Notes under the pieces: generated by a model
What the model saw: the letters and a program-made list of their open reading frames with translations, nothing else
Databases searched by the model: none
Told to the model about the DNA's origin: nothing
In this document: piece by piece, positions 1-8,279 of the stretch
Numbering within the stretch: position 1 is the stretch's first letter
How the letters are laid out: the number at the start of each line of letters is the position of its first letter
Assembly: GCA_035550075.1 (NCBI GenBank)
Contig: DASZQG010000012.1
Span: forward strand, 1 to 38,822
Direction: 5' to 3'
Source: AWTP1-13 sp035550075
GTDB taxonomy: Bacteria > Pseudomonadota > Alphaproteobacteria > Rhizobiales > Hyphomicrobiaceae
DNA: 38,822 nt
Position numbers and translations under genes: made by a program

Positions 1-411
1 GATGCGGTTGACGCGTTTGCCGGTCGGATCCGTCACGTCCCAGATGTAGGAGACCTTAGTGCCGCCCTTGTCCTTTGCGGCGACGATGTAGCCGCGCAGC
101 GTGTAGTCGACGTGCTCGCCCTTGACGGTGGAAACGGCGACGCGCTGCTTGCCGACGGCGCTGGTGAATTCCTCTTGCATCTGCCGCGCCACGCCATCAG
201 GCGCCCCGATGATCGGCGCGACGGCGATCTTGGCAATCGGCGCCTGCTGCTTGGTCTCCTTGGGTTGCGCCAGCTCCGCGGCCGGGGAGGTGTTCGAGTC
301 GAACAAGGAGCTGCCGCAGCCGGAGAGGCCGAGCCCGGTCAAGCTAGTAAGTGCGACAAGCACCACACCGGTGTGCAGGCGCCGCGCCGCAGCAGCGACC
401 ATGGTCGTCAC
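1..411 (-). CDS. Putative lipoprotein, N-terminal part (gene runs off the window)
   Basis: The reading frame is open from about 411 to the window edge, giving roughly 137 residues with no stop, so the 3' end is missing. The N-terminus is basic, then hydrophobic, then has the lipobox L-S-G-C about 30 residues in, so export and lipid attachment at the modified Cys are expected. After a Gln/Lys-rich linker comes a segment around 'KIAVAPIIGAPDGVA', then alternating strand-like sequence. I do not recognise the family. Two in-frame starts are possible: GTG at 411, well spaced from a GGGGG element, and ATG at 402, which lies too far from it; I prefer GTG. It lies 204 bases beyond the pgeF stop on the same strand. 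Lgt, the enzyme that would lipidate it, is encoded upstream in the same direction. Confidence 0.7.
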   Translation of the reverse strand, partial: MTTMVAAAARRLHTGVVLVALTSLTGLGLSGCGSSLFDSNTSPAAELAQPKETKQQAPIAKIAVAPIIGAPDGVARQMQEEFTSAVGKQRVAVSTVKGEHVDYTLRGYIVAAKDKGGTKVSYIWDVTDPTGKRVNRI

Positions 412-615
412 GGTGACGTCCCCCTTTGTCTAAAGGACCCGCTGAATCCGGCTGCCGACGTACAAACCCTGCGGCGGGAGAAGATCTACGGCCGGTACCC
501 CCAAACGAATCACTCCTGGTCGCCGAATGCAGTGCGCCCAGGTCCCTGGAGGATAACTTCGCGAGTCCCTTGTGCCCGTAAAGTCCTGAACTTTCAAAGT
601 TGTGGAAAACTAAGG

Positions 616-1389
616 CTAAGTCAAGACGATGGCAGAGATTTGGCGACCATAATCCGGCTCTTTCCGCGCTTTACTGCGCCGGTAGCTGAAAAAATCCTTG
701 TTCTGAGCAAACGTACACAGCCCCAGACCGGTGACGCTGGCGAGGCCGGTGCGCGCGAGGCGATGGGCGAGGTAACCCGCCAGGTCGAGGTGCGGCCGGG
801 CTTCGGCGGAGGGCCGCGAAAAGAAGAGGGCGCTCTCCGGGTCGCGCTCGAGAAAATCCCGTTCCAGGTCCCATCCGACCTCGTAAGCCTCCGGTCCAAT
901 GGTCGGACCGATGGCCGCGTGGGTGCGTCCGCGCCGGGCCCCGAGCTGCTCCATCGCCTCAACCGCGGCCTCGGCGACCCCAGCAATGGCACCGCGCCAC
1001 CCGGCGTGGGCAGCTGCCGCCACGCCGGCGTCGGCGTCGGCAAACAGGATCGGCGCGCAGTCCGCCGTCAGAACCCCAACCGCAATGCCGGGCGTGGCAG
1101 TAATGATGGCGTCGGCGCGGGGGCGGCCTGTGTCGGGCCAGATCTCGCTCGCCACCACGGTGTCGGTTCCGTGTACCTGATGAACGCTGACGATGCCGCG
1201 CGCACCGAGCCGCGCGGCCACGCGCGCCCGGTTCTCGCGCACGGCGTCGGGCTCGTCTCGGGAGCCCGGACCGCAGTTGAGACTTTCGTAGATGCCGCGC
1301 GATACGCCGCCGTGTCGCGTGAAGAAGCCGTGCGCGAGGCCGGAGAGCGCGGCAAGATTTGCGGCCTGATGCGGTTCGGGCATCCCCAT
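616..1389 (-). CDS. pgeF: PgeF/YfiH family laccase-domain protein (peptidoglycan editing factor / purine nucleoside phosphorylase-like)
   Basis: 257-residue protein of the YfiH/LACC1 family, whose members act on purine nucleosides or edit peptidoglycan precursors. Visible family motifs are HGFFTRHGGVS (20-30), HQVHG (70-74), LTADC (107-111) and HAGWRG (128-133). These supply the His/Cys/His metal or catalytic site (H73, C111, H128 here). The C-terminal 'SYRR...GRQ' signature is also present. The length is typical. It follows midA by 3 bases on the same strand, so the two are probably co-transcribed and translationally coupled. The AGAGG upstream overlaps the midA stop and is better spaced for the second in-frame ATG at 1383, so the true protein may be two residues shorter. 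Confidence 0.92.
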   Translation of the reverse strand: MGMPEPHQAANLAALSGLAHGFFTRHGGVSRGIYESLNCGPGSRDEPDAVRENRARVAARLGARGIVSVHQVHGTDTVVASEIWPDTGRPRADAIITATPGIAVGVLTADCAPILFADADAGVAAAAHAGWRGAIAGVAEAAVEAMEQLGARRGRTHAAIGPTIGPEAYEVGWDLERDFLERDPESALFFSRPSAEARPHLDLAGYLAHRLARTGLASVTGLGLCTFAQNKDFFSYRRSKARKEPDYGRQISAIVLT

Positions 1390-1392
1390 CCT

Positions 1393-2472
1393 CTAGCCGA
1401 AAGGTGGCGGCGGCGCGAGCGCCGGAGTGCGCAGCGCCAGCACCTTGAACAGCCCACCCATGCCGGCGGGGGCCATCAGCCGCTGCACGCCGGTTTCGAT
1501 CTCGCCGGCGCGCGGCGGATTGGCCGCCATCAGCTTTGCCGCGCGCTCGGCGATGCCGAGCCGGCCGAGGAACTCGGCCTGCGGAATTGGCCCATCCGTC
1601 GCCAGGCCGGCCGCACGCGCCTTGCGCGCCAGCCCGGCGAACTGGACGTGCGCGGTCAGGTCGGCCGCGCCGGGGTCTTTGAGCACGTCCGTATAGGCGT
1701 GGCGCCGCACCGCCTGCAGCGTGTCGCCGAAGCCGGCTTCGGCGGGGCCGTAATCGATCAGCAGCGCCACCAGCGGTTCTGCGCGGGCAGCGAGCTGCGC
1801 AATCAACGCCTCCTCGCCAGCGCGCAGCTCAAGGATGGAGCCGGGTGGGGCCGGCGGTAGATCGGCGTCGGCAACCGCCGCGCCGTCCTCGAACCGCAGC
1901 CTGCCGTCGTCGCTCAGCGCAACGACGCGCTCGCGCCAGCCAGTTTCGTCGCGGATGAGCTGCCGGATCGGCAGCGCGTCGAGAAACTCGTTGCCGACCA
2001 TGATCGCCGGCCCCGCCGGTACCTCGGCCAGGGATGCGTGCCACTGCGGCGTCACCGCCGGATCTAGCGAGGCGAGTGTCCGCGCCTGCGCCTGGCGCAG
2101 GGGGCCGCTCACCTCCACCAGATGAAGCGAAGTTGCCCGAAGAAAATCCGGAACAAGGCGCGCAGCTCGGAGTGCATCGCGCATCAGTGAGCCGTGGCCG
2201 GGCCCGAGCTCGACGAGCCGCACCGTGGCAGGCTGGCCGAGCGACTGCCACACAATCGCGGCCCACAGGCCGATCAGCTCGCCGAACACCTGGCTGATCT
2301 CCGGCGCTGTGATGAAATCGCGCTCTGCCCCGATGGCGGCGCCGCGCTGCCAGTAGGCTTCGAGGCAGGCCTGCATATACTGGTCGACGGCGATCGGTCC
2401 CTCGCGGGCGATGCGCGCGCGCAGTCGGGCGAGCAGCGGCGTGTCGCCGTCGGTTGCGTCAGCGTTCGGCAT
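1393..2472 (-). CDS. SAM-dependent methyltransferase, MidA/NDUFAF7 family
   Basis: 359-residue class I methyltransferase of the MidA/NDUFAF7 (COG1565) family. The mitochondrial member methylates an arginine of a complex I subunit during assembly, and a similar role in respiratory complex I is the usual inference for bacterial homologues. Visible features are the N-terminal 'IAREGPIAVDQYM' segment, FITAPEISQVFGELIG (53-68), the SAM-binding glycine loop VELGPGHG (87-94), and 'MVGNEFLDALPIRQL' near residue 160. The start overlaps the end of lgt by 14 bases, and pgeF follows after 3 bases, so lgt-midA-pgeF looks like one transcription unit. No truncation or missing core motif was seen. Confidence 0.92.
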   Translation of the reverse strand: MPNADATDGDTPLLARLRARIAREGPIAVDQYMQACLEAYWQRGAAIGAERDFITAPEISQVFGELIGLWAAIVWQSLGQPATVRLVELGPGHGSLMRDALRAARLVPDFLRATSLHLVEVSGPLRQAQARTLASLDPAVTPQWHASLAEVPAGPAIMVGNEFLDALPIRQLIRDETGWRERVVALSDDGRLRFEDGAAVADADLPPAPPGSILELRAGEEALIAQLAARAEPLVALLIDYGPAEAGFGDTLQAVRRHAYTDVLKDPGAADLTAHVQFAGLARKARAAGLATDGPIPQAEFLGRLGIAERAAKLMAANPPRAGEIETGVQRLMAPAGMGGLFKVLALRTPALAPPPPFG

Positions 2473-3304
2473 TGGCGGCCGCGTCGGCGGCGGCCCGCTT
2501 CCCGGCCCAGCGCAGCAGGAAATAGCCGCCGAGAATCATGGGCACCGAATAGACGATGCCGGGTGTCAGCGGGCCGATCGTCAGGATATGCCCGGGGTCG
2601 GGCTGGCGGAACAATTCGCCGAACGACCGCGCCAGGCCATAGCCCAGCAGGAAGGCGCCCGCCGTGAATCCCGGCTTGCGCAAGGACAGCTTCGCCCGCG
2701 TCAGCCACAGCAGCACGAGAAACAGCACCAGTCCTTCGAGCGCGGCTTCGTAGAGCTGGCTCGGATGGCGTGCGACCGGCCCCTCGCCGGGAAACACCAT
2801 GGCCCAGGGCACAGTCGTAGGGCGGCCGACCAGCTCGCCGTTGATGAAGTTGGCGAGGCGGCCGAAAAACAGGCCCATCGGGGTGGCGGCCGCGCACAGG
2901 TCCATCACGCTCCACATATCGGCGCGCGCGCGGCGCGCAAACGCGACGATGGCGAGGATCGAGCCGAGCAGGGCCCCGTGAAACGACATGCCGCCATGCC
3001 ATACCGCCGGTATCTCGAGTGGGTGCTCGAGGAAGTGGCGCGGCTCGTAAAACAACACGTAGCCCAGCCGGCCGCCGAGCAGCACCCCGAGCGTCATGTA
3101 GAGAAGCAGGTCGTCAACTTGTTGCGGCGGGAAGGGCGGGCGCGCATTGGGCCACAGCGCGTCCCGGCGCAGCAGATACTTGATGTAGAACCAGCCGAGC
3201 AGCAGCCCGGCCATGTACGCCAGCCCGTACCATTTGACCGACAGCGGACCCAGATGAATGGCAACAGGGTCGATCGCCGGGTAGGGAATGGTCAGTAGAA
3301 CCAT
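2459..3304 (-). CDS. lgt: Prolipoprotein diacylglyceryl transferase Lgt
   Basis: 281-residue polytopic inner-membrane enzyme that moves the diacylglyceryl group from phosphatidylglycerol to the lipobox Cys of prolipoproteins. The Lgt signature GRLANFINGE lies at about 148-157, with the catalytic-region 'SFHGALLG' at 107-114 and 'HPSQLYEA' at 180-187. Several hydrophobic segments (about 22-40, 66-84, 108-123, 190-210 and a final one near 250) fit the seven-helix fold. It is the first gene of the lgt-midA-pgeF run on the minus strand, divergent from ubiK. Lipoproteins that would need it are encoded at 1-411 and 15114-15494. Confidence 0.97.
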   Translation of the reverse strand: MVLLTIPYPAIDPVAIHLGPLSVKWYGLAYMAGLLLGWFYIKYLLRRDALWPNARPPFPPQQVDDLLLYMTLGVLLGGRLGYVLFYEPRHFLEHPLEIPAVWHGGMSFHGALLGSILAIVAFARRARADMWSVMDLCAAATPMGLFFGRLANFINGELVGRPTTVPWAMVFPGEGPVARHPSQLYEAALEGLVLFLVLLWLTRAKLSLRKPGFTAGAFLLGYGLARSFGELFRQPDPGHILTIGPLTPGIVYSVPMILGGYFLLRWAGKRAAADAAANAER

Positions 3305-3475
3305 CGTGCGAGTTGCGCCTCGACGCTGCTGGCCGCCTCGGGGGAGGTACGGTTAGGCCGCGGCGGGTGTCAAGCTGCCATCGCGGTCCGCGGCGTGCTT
3401 GAACCTGCGCGTCCCGCTCTCCATAGTAGCCAACGAGCCATAGTGTTTATCGTGACCGGGTGCAGGTGCGCTCCC

Positions 3476-3742
3476 ATGACACAGACCTCCAATCGTTTCA
3501 TCGACGAGTTCGCGAAGCTGATGACGGACGCCGCCGGCGCCGCGCAGGGTCTGCGGCGCGAGTTCGAAACCCTCATGAAGACGCAAGGCGAGCGCATGCT
3601 GCGCGACCTTGATGTCGTGCAGCGCGAGGAATTCGAGGCGGTCAAGGAGATGGCCGTCAAGGCGCGCGAGGAGAATGAGCGCCTGGCGGCGCGCGTCGCC
3701 GCGCTCGAGGCGGAAGTCGCCGCGCTGCGCAAGCCAGGCTGA
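3476..3742 (+). CDS. ubiK: UbiK/YqiC-type accessory factor (BMFP domain)
   Basis: 88-residue acidic/basic helical protein. The start at 3476 (MTQTSNRF...) is chosen over an upstream in-frame ATG because the family begins here and the upstream extension has no family character. The sequence matches the BMFP/DUF526 group: an N-terminal 'FIDEFAKLMTDAAG' helix, then a central segment with 'MLRDLDVVQREEFEAVKEM'. A C-terminal coiled coil follows (ENERLAARVAALEAEVAAL). Family members such as E. coli UbiK trimerise, associate with membranes and assist aerobic ubiquinone synthesis. It is divergent from lgt and not obviously in an operon; a strong hairpin separates it from the YbjN gene downstream. Confidence 0.88.
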   Translation: MTQTSNRFIDEFAKLMTDAAGAAQGLRREFETLMKTQGERMLRDLDVVQREEFEAVKEMAVKAREENERLAARVAALEAEVAALRKPG

Positions 3743-3881
3743 GGCTGCGCTTGCAGGCCAAGCGACAATCGCCACTGCATCCACAGGTCATACACAACTG
3801 TCCCCATCTTTCGCGCGCAATCCTCTTGCCGCCGCGGCGCAGCCACTTTGGCCGTGGACATTCGGCGGGTCGGCTTGCCAC

Positions 3882-3926
3882 GCATCATTCGGTTTGATTA
3901 CGTCGCGAATCGAATCGGATGATTGC
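3882..3926 (+). other. Long intergenic RNA hairpin (18 bp stem)
   Basis: Bases 3882-3899 pair with 3908-3926 around an 8-base loop (3900-3907). The stem has 18 pairs with one bulged base (3923). Three of the pairs are G-U wobbles that work only if the plus strand is the RNA, which points to a plus-strand transcript structure rather than a DNA palindrome. No T-run follows, so it is not a classic terminator. It lies 140 bases after ubiK and ends 65 bases before the YbjN start codon, probably inside that gene's leader. Its function is unknown. Confidence 0.5.
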
Positions 3927-3991
3927 TGCGGCGATCTTCCGGATGGGGGACGCGCAGATTCAACTGCGCACGCAAGGGACAAAGAACAAAC

Positions 3992-4489
3992 ATGGCGACA
4001 GCCGATCTCGATCAGGCTCGTGTCTACAACCCCGTCGACCTTGTCGAGCAGATCGCTCACAAGGAAGGCTGGGCAGCCGAGCGCACCGGTGACGACGAGC
4101 TGACCCTGACGGTGGCCGGTCAGTGGACCGACTATCACCTTTCCATCAACTGGCGCGGCGATCTCGAGACGCTGCACATTGCCTGCGCGTTCGACGCCAA
4201 GGTGCCGGAAAACCGCATGGGCGAGGTGTATCGCCTGGTGGCGCAGATCAACGAGCAGCTCTGGCTCGGACATTTCGACGTGTGGAAGGACGAGTCCCTG
4301 GTCATGTACCGCCACGGCCTGGTGCTCAACGGCGCCATCGCCACCACCGGCCAATGCGAGGCGCTGCTGCGGGCGGCGCTGGACGCCTGCGAGCGCTACT
4401 ACCAGGCGTTCCAGTTCGTGGTCTGGGCGGGCCGCGAGAGCCGCGAGGCGCTGGCCTCCTCCATGTTCCAGACCGAAGGCCAGGCCTGA
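3992..4489 (+). CDS. YbjN domain-containing protein
   Basis: 165-residue protein with the YbjN fold (type III secretion chaperone-like). Recognisable parts are 'VDLVEQIAHKEGW' near the N-terminus, 'MGEVYRLVAQINEQLWLGHFDVW' in the middle, and the C-terminal 'CERYYQAFQFVVWAGRESREAL'. The family's biochemical role is not established; E. coli YbjN affects motility and stress responses, and alphaproteobacterial members are conserved housekeeping-type genes. The start at 3992 is preferred over an in-frame upstream ATG (3923), which lies inside the intergenic hairpin. A GGGA element precedes the start at a somewhat long spacing. proC follows after about 117 bases on the same strand, a common neighbour in this bacterial group. 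Confidence 0.9.
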   Translation: MATADLDQARVYNPVDLVEQIAHKEGWAAERTGDDELTLTVAGQWTDYHLSINWRGDLETLHIACAFDAKVPENRMGEVYRLVAQINEQLWLGHFDVWKDESLVMYRHGLVLNGAIATTGQCEALLRAALDACERYYQAFQFVVWAGRESREALASSMFQTEGQA

Positions 4490-4606
4490 CCGCCCCGGCA
4501 CCTGCAAAGATTCATCTCCCCTTCGCGTGTCCGTGACCCTAGAGTCGCGCCCGATGCAATCGGCCGCATGCACCTCGTATGCGCCGCCGGCAGTCGTGGT
4601 GATGCG

Positions 4607-5431
4607 ATGACCCTTCGGATCGATGGAACGCTGTGGCTTGTAGGTGCCGGCAACATGGGGCTGGCCCTGCTCTCGGGTTGGCTGGCGGGGGGCCTGCCGC
4701 CGAGGCAGATCGCCGTGCAGGAGCCGTCCCCTTCGCCGGAGGCGAAAGCGCTCGCCGCCCGTCACGGCATTTCGCTCCAGGCGCAGCTTGCGGCTGACAC
4801 GCCGCCGCCCGCGGTGCTGGTGGTTGCCGTCAAGCCGCAGGTGATGGACGACGTGTTTCCGCAGCTCGCGTCCCGTGTTCCCGCGCAGACGCTGGTTCTG
4901 TCCATCGCCGCCGGCCGCGCCATTGGCGGGTTCGAACGCCATCTGCCGGCAAAGACGCCCGTCGTGCGCGCCATGCCGAACATGGCCGTCTCCGTTGGCC
5001 GCGGCATCACCGTCTGCGTGTCGAACGCCCATGTCAGCGCCGCCCAGCGCGCCGCCTGCGATGGCTTGATGGGTGCGGTTGGCGAGGTCGCCTGGGTCGA
5101 TGATGAGAATCTGCTCGACGCCGTCACCGCCGTATCCGGCTCCGGCCCGGCATACGTCTTCTATCTTGCTGAGTGCCTGGCCGAGGCGGGGGTGAAGGCT
5201 GGTCTGCCGGGCGCCCTGGCGCAGAAGCTGGCCTCGTGCACCGTCGCCGGCGCCGGCGAGCTGTTGCACCGCGCCCGGGAGGACGCGGCCACCTTGCGCC
5301 AGCGCGTCACGTCGGCGGGCGGCACCACGCACGCCGCGCTGCAGGTTCTGATGAGCGACAAGGGGCTGGCCCCGCTGATGCGCGAGGCGGTCGCAGCCGC
5401 AACCCGGCGCTCGCGCGAGCTGGCGAAATAA
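4607..5431 (+). CDS. proC: Pyrroline-5-carboxylate reductase
   Basis: 274-residue cytosolic enzyme for the last step of proline synthesis (reduction of 1-pyrroline-5-carboxylate with NAD(P)H). The Rossmann motif VGAGNMG is at 12-18, VKPQ at 75-78, RAMPN at 121-125, SGSGPAY at 177-183, and the P5CR signature TSAGGTT at 235-241. The start at 4607 places the Rossmann strand at the usual distance from the N-terminus; an in-frame ATG 13 codons upstream (4568) would add an unrelated tail. The length is normal for the family. It lies between the YbjN gene and hisC on the same strand, 72 bases before hisC. Confidence 0.96.
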   Translation: MTLRIDGTLWLVGAGNMGLALLSGWLAGGLPPRQIAVQEPSPSPEAKALAARHGISLQAQLAADTPPPAVLVVAVKPQVMDDVFPQLASRVPAQTLVLSIAAGRAIGGFERHLPAKTPVVRAMPNMAVSVGRGITVCVSNAHVSAAQRAACDGLMGAVGEVAWVDDENLLDAVTAVSGSGPAYVFYLAECLAEAGVKAGLPGALAQKLASCTVAGAGELLHRAREDAATLRQRVTSAGGTTHAALQVLMSDKGLAPLMREAVAAATRRSRELAK

Positions 5432-5503
5432 CCATCGGCGCACTGCGCTTTTGCGGCGCTGGCCAACGGCCGGTCCAGCGCCTATTTTGTCGCCCGCCTG
5501 CGA

Positions 5504-6628
5504 ATGCCCGATTTTGCGAGAATTGCGATGGCCCAAGCTCTGCCCGTGCCGCAGCCCGGCATCCTGGACATAGACCCCTATGTTCCGGGCGAGAGCCATA
5601 TTGCCGGCAACGTCAAGCCCATCAAGCTTTCCTCCAACGAGACCCCGCTGGGGCCGAGCCCGCGCGCCGTCGCCGCATACAAGGCGCTTGCTGGCGAGCT
5701 CGACCGCTACCCCGACGGCGCCGCCACGGCGCTCAGGCGCGCCATCGCCGCGCGTTTCGGCCTGGACGCGGAGCGCATCGTCTGCGGTAACGGCTCGGAC
5801 GAGCTGATCGGCCTGCTTGCACGCGCCTATGCCGGCGCCGGCGACGAGGTGGTCTACACCGAGCACGGCTTCCTGATGTACAAGCTTGCCACGCTGGCGA
5901 GCGGCGCCACGCCGGTGCCCGTGCCCGAAACCAACCTGCGCGCCAACGTCGACGCCATCCTCGCGCGCGTCGGCCCGAAGACGAAGCTTGTATTCCTGGC
6001 CAATCCCAACAATCCCACCGGAACCTACCTGCCGCACGATGAGGTGCGCCGCCTGCACAAGGGCCTGCCGTCGAGTACCCTGCTCGTGCTCGATGCCGCT
6101 TACTCGGAATACGTGCGCCGCAACGACTACGAGGCGGGGCTGGAACTGGTGGCCACCACGCACAACACGGTGATGACGCGCACCTTTTCGAAAATCTACG
6201 GGCTCGCCGCCCTGCGCCTCGGCTGGGCGTACTGCCCGGCGGCCGTCGCCGACGTGCTCAACCGCACGCGCGGGCCGTTCAACATCAATGCACCGGCCAT
6301 CGCCGCCGGTGTCGCGGCCCTGGAAGATGGCGCCCACATCGAGGTGGCGATCGCCCACAACGAAAAATGGCTGCCGTGGGTGACGCGCGAAATCGAGAAA
6401 CTCGGCCTCAAGGTGACGCCCAGCATCGCCAACTTCGTGCTCATCCATTTTCCCAGTGAAAAGGGGCGGGACGCGGCTGCAGCCGACGAGGCGCTGAAAG
6501 CGCGGGGCATCATTCTGCGCCGCGTTGCGGCCTACGGTTTGCCTAACGCGCTGCGCATGACCATTGGTACCGAGGACGACAACCGCGCCGTGGTCGCCGC
6601 CCTCGCGCAGTTCCTGGGCCGCACATGA
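5504..6628 (+). CDS. hisC: Histidinol-phosphate aminotransferase (possible dual role with aromatic amino acids)
   Basis: 374-residue PLP fold-type I aminotransferase. Visible are KLSSNETPLGPSP (41-53), NPNNPTGT (167-174), LDAAYSEY (196-203), the PLP lysine K230 in TFSKIYGLA, and the phosphate-binding ALRLGW (235-241). HisC converts imidazole acetol-phosphate plus glutamate to histidinol-phosphate. In several alphaproteobacteria the HisC-type enzyme next to the prephenate/arogenate dehydrogenase also transaminates aromatic keto acids. The 4-base overlap with tyrC supports, but does not prove, such a role here. An alternative start is ATG at 5528, eight codons in. Confidence 0.93.
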   Translation: MPDFARIAMAQALPVPQPGILDIDPYVPGESHIAGNVKPIKLSSNETPLGPSPRAVAAYKALAGELDRYPDGAATALRRAIAARFGLDAERIVCGNGSDELIGLLARAYAGAGDEVVYTEHGFLMYKLATLASGATPVPVPETNLRANVDAILARVGPKTKLVFLANPNNPTGTYLPHDEVRRLHKGLPSSTLLVLDAAYSEYVRRNDYEAGLELVATTHNTVMTRTFSKIYGLAALRLGWAYCPAAVADVLNRTRGPFNINAPAIAAGVAALEDGAHIEVAIAHNEKWLPWVTREIEKLGLKVTPSIANFVLIHFPSEKGRDAAAADEALKARGIILRRVAAYGLPNALRMTIGTEDDNRAVVAALAQFLGRT

Positions 6629-7560
6629 GCGAACCGATGTTTGATCGCGTTGCGCTGATCGGGCTCGGCCTGATCGGCTCCTCGCTGAGCCACGCGATCC
6701 GCCGCGGCGGCCTTGCGCGCACCATCGTCGGGGCCGCGCAGAGCGAGAAGACGCGTGAAACGGCGCTGCGCCTGGGTCTTGTTTCCTCCGTCTACGCCTC
6801 CCCGGCGGAAGCGGTGCGTGACGCCGACCTCGTCATTCTGTGCACGCCGATCGGCGTGTGCGGCGCCATTGCGGCCGATATCGGCCCCGCGCTGCGGACG
6901 GGTGCCATCCTCACCGATGTCGGCTCGGTGAAGGGCGCCGTCGTGCGCGACGTCGCCCCGCATGTGCCCGCCGGCGTCCACTTCATTCCGGGCCATCCGA
7001 TCGCCGGCACCGAGCATTCGGGTCCGGAGTCAGGCTTCGCCGAACTGTTCGATGGGCGCTGGTGCGTGCTGACCCCGCCGGAGGGCGCAGACCAGGCCGC
7101 CGTCGCCAGGCTGGCGGCCTTCTGGCGTGCGTGCGGCTCTCACGTCGAGATCATGGCCGCCGACCACCACGACATGGTGCTGGCCATCACCAGCCATGTG
7201 CCGCACCTGATCGCCTACAATATCGTCAACACCGCCCGCCATCTCGAGCGAGTCACCGATACCGAGGTGATCAAGTTCTCGGCCGGCGGTTTCCGCGACT
7301 TCACGCGCATCGCCGCTTCGGACCCGGTGATGTGGCGCGACGTGTTCCTCAACAACAGGGAGGCGGTGCTGGAGATGCTCGGCCGCTTCAGCGAGGACCT
7401 CACCGCCCTGCAGCGCGCCATCCGCTACGGCGAAGGCGAGGCCCTGCACCGCCTGTTCACCGAGGCGCGCGCGGTGCGACGCGGCATCATCGAGGCCGGC
7501 CAGGATACGGCCGCGCCCGACTTCGGCCGCCACGGCGGGGCCAAGCCATCACGCACATGA
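6625..7560 (+). CDS. tyrC: Prephenate/arogenate (cyclohexadienyl) dehydrogenase
   Basis: 311-residue NAD(P)-dependent dehydrogenase of tyrosine synthesis, which oxidatively decarboxylates prephenate or arogenate. The Rossmann loop GLGLIG lies at 13-18, ILCTPIG at 71-77, TDVGSVK at 97-103, and the substrate/catalytic His region GHPIAGTEHSGPE at 123-135. The C-terminal half is the helical dimerisation domain typical of TyrA/TyrC proteins. No fused chorismate mutase or ACT domain is present. The start overlaps the hisC stop (ATGA), and its own stop overlaps the start of the next gene, so three genes are translationally coupled. Prephenate versus arogenate preference cannot be read from the sequence. 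Confidence 0.93.
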   Translation: MSEPMFDRVALIGLGLIGSSLSHAIRRGGLARTIVGAAQSEKTRETALRLGLVSSVYASPAEAVRDADLVILCTPIGVCGAIAADIGPALRTGAILTDVGSVKGAVVRDVAPHVPAGVHFIPGHPIAGTEHSGPESGFAELFDGRWCVLTPPEGADQAAVARLAAFWRACGSHVEIMAADHHDMVLAITSHVPHLIAYNIVNTARHLERVTDTEVIKFSAGGFRDFTRIAASDPVMWRDVFLNNREAVLEMLGRFSEDLTALQRAIRYGEGEALHRLFTEARAVRRGIIEAGQDTAAPDFGRHGGAKPSRT

Positions 7561-8276
7561 GCACGCCCGGCGGCGACACCTGGATCTTCGCCTACGGCTC
7601 GCTGATGTGGCGGCCCGGCTTTGCCTTCGAAGCCGCCGAGCGCGCCCGCCTCACGGGCTACCGTCGCTGCTTTTGCATCTATTCCATGTATCACCGCGGC
7701 TCGCCGCTACGCCCCGGCCTTGTGCTCGGGCTGGACCGCGGCGGGACGTGCGAAGGCATTGCCTATCGCGTCGCGGCAGACCGGGCGGCGGAGGTTCGCC
7801 ATTACCTGCGCGTGCGCGAGCAGATCAGCGGGGTCTATCGCGAGATGGTGCTGCCGGTGGAGCTCGCCGCCTCGCGGCAAGAAGTGCTGGCGCTTGCCTA
7901 CGTCGTCGACCGCGCCCATCCCATCTACGCCGGGCCGCTGCCGCTCGCCCGGCAGGCGCGGCTGATCCGCGGCGCGCGGGGTGTCTCCGGGGCCAACCTC
8001 GACTATCTGATCAACACGTTGCGCCACCTGGCGGAGCTTGGCATCCGCGAGCGCCAATTGGAACGCGTGCTGGCGCTGATCGGCCCGCACACCGCACGGC
8101 ATCCGCGAGCGGGGCAGATCAGCCCTTATGTGGCGGGGTTGCTTGAGACGGCGCGCCGGCAACCAGCCGGGCCGATGCGCCGCGTGAAGCCGGATCGGCG
8201 CCGGCGCTTTCTCTATCGCTTGCGGATGGGAGGGGAGGCGTGGGCCGGCGGACGGCTGCTGTCGCGGCAGTCCTGA
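7557..8276 (+). CDS. Gamma-glutamylcyclotransferase, ChaC-like
   Basis: 239-residue protein with the cyclotransferase fold. The diagnostic substrate loop YGSLMW is at 13-18, and the R-E-x-x-x-G-V-Y segment at 87-94 supplies the likely catalytic Glu (E88). Family enzymes cleave glutathione or gamma-glutamyl peptides, releasing 5-oxoproline. The length and the 'FAYGSLMWRPGF' opening fit the ChaC subgroup rather than the short GGCT type. The C-terminal 40 residues are Arg-rich and not conserved in my recollection of the family. It is the third gene of the hisC-tyrC run, sharing the ATGA overlap with tyrC. A physiological link to tyrosine synthesis is not evident, and coupling may be positional only. 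Confidence 0.9.
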   Translation: MSTPGGDTWIFAYGSLMWRPGFAFEAAERARLTGYRRCFCIYSMYHRGSPLRPGLVLGLDRGGTCEGIAYRVAADRAAEVRHYLRVREQISGVYREMVLPVELAASRQEVLALAYVVDRAHPIYAGPLPLARQARLIRGARGVSGANLDYLINTLRHLAELGIRERQLERVLALIGPHTARHPRAGQISPYVAGLLETARRQPAGPMRRVKPDRRRRFLYRLRMGGEAWAGGRLLSRQS

Positions 8277-8279
8277 TCG

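Noticed and set aside
3788..6448. Very long minus-strand open frame opposite the YbjN gene, proC and hisC
   Set aside because: It is the complementary shadow of well-supported genes in GC-rich DNA and shows no protein-family features; similar shadows oppose nrdJ, gabD, ffh and mdtB.
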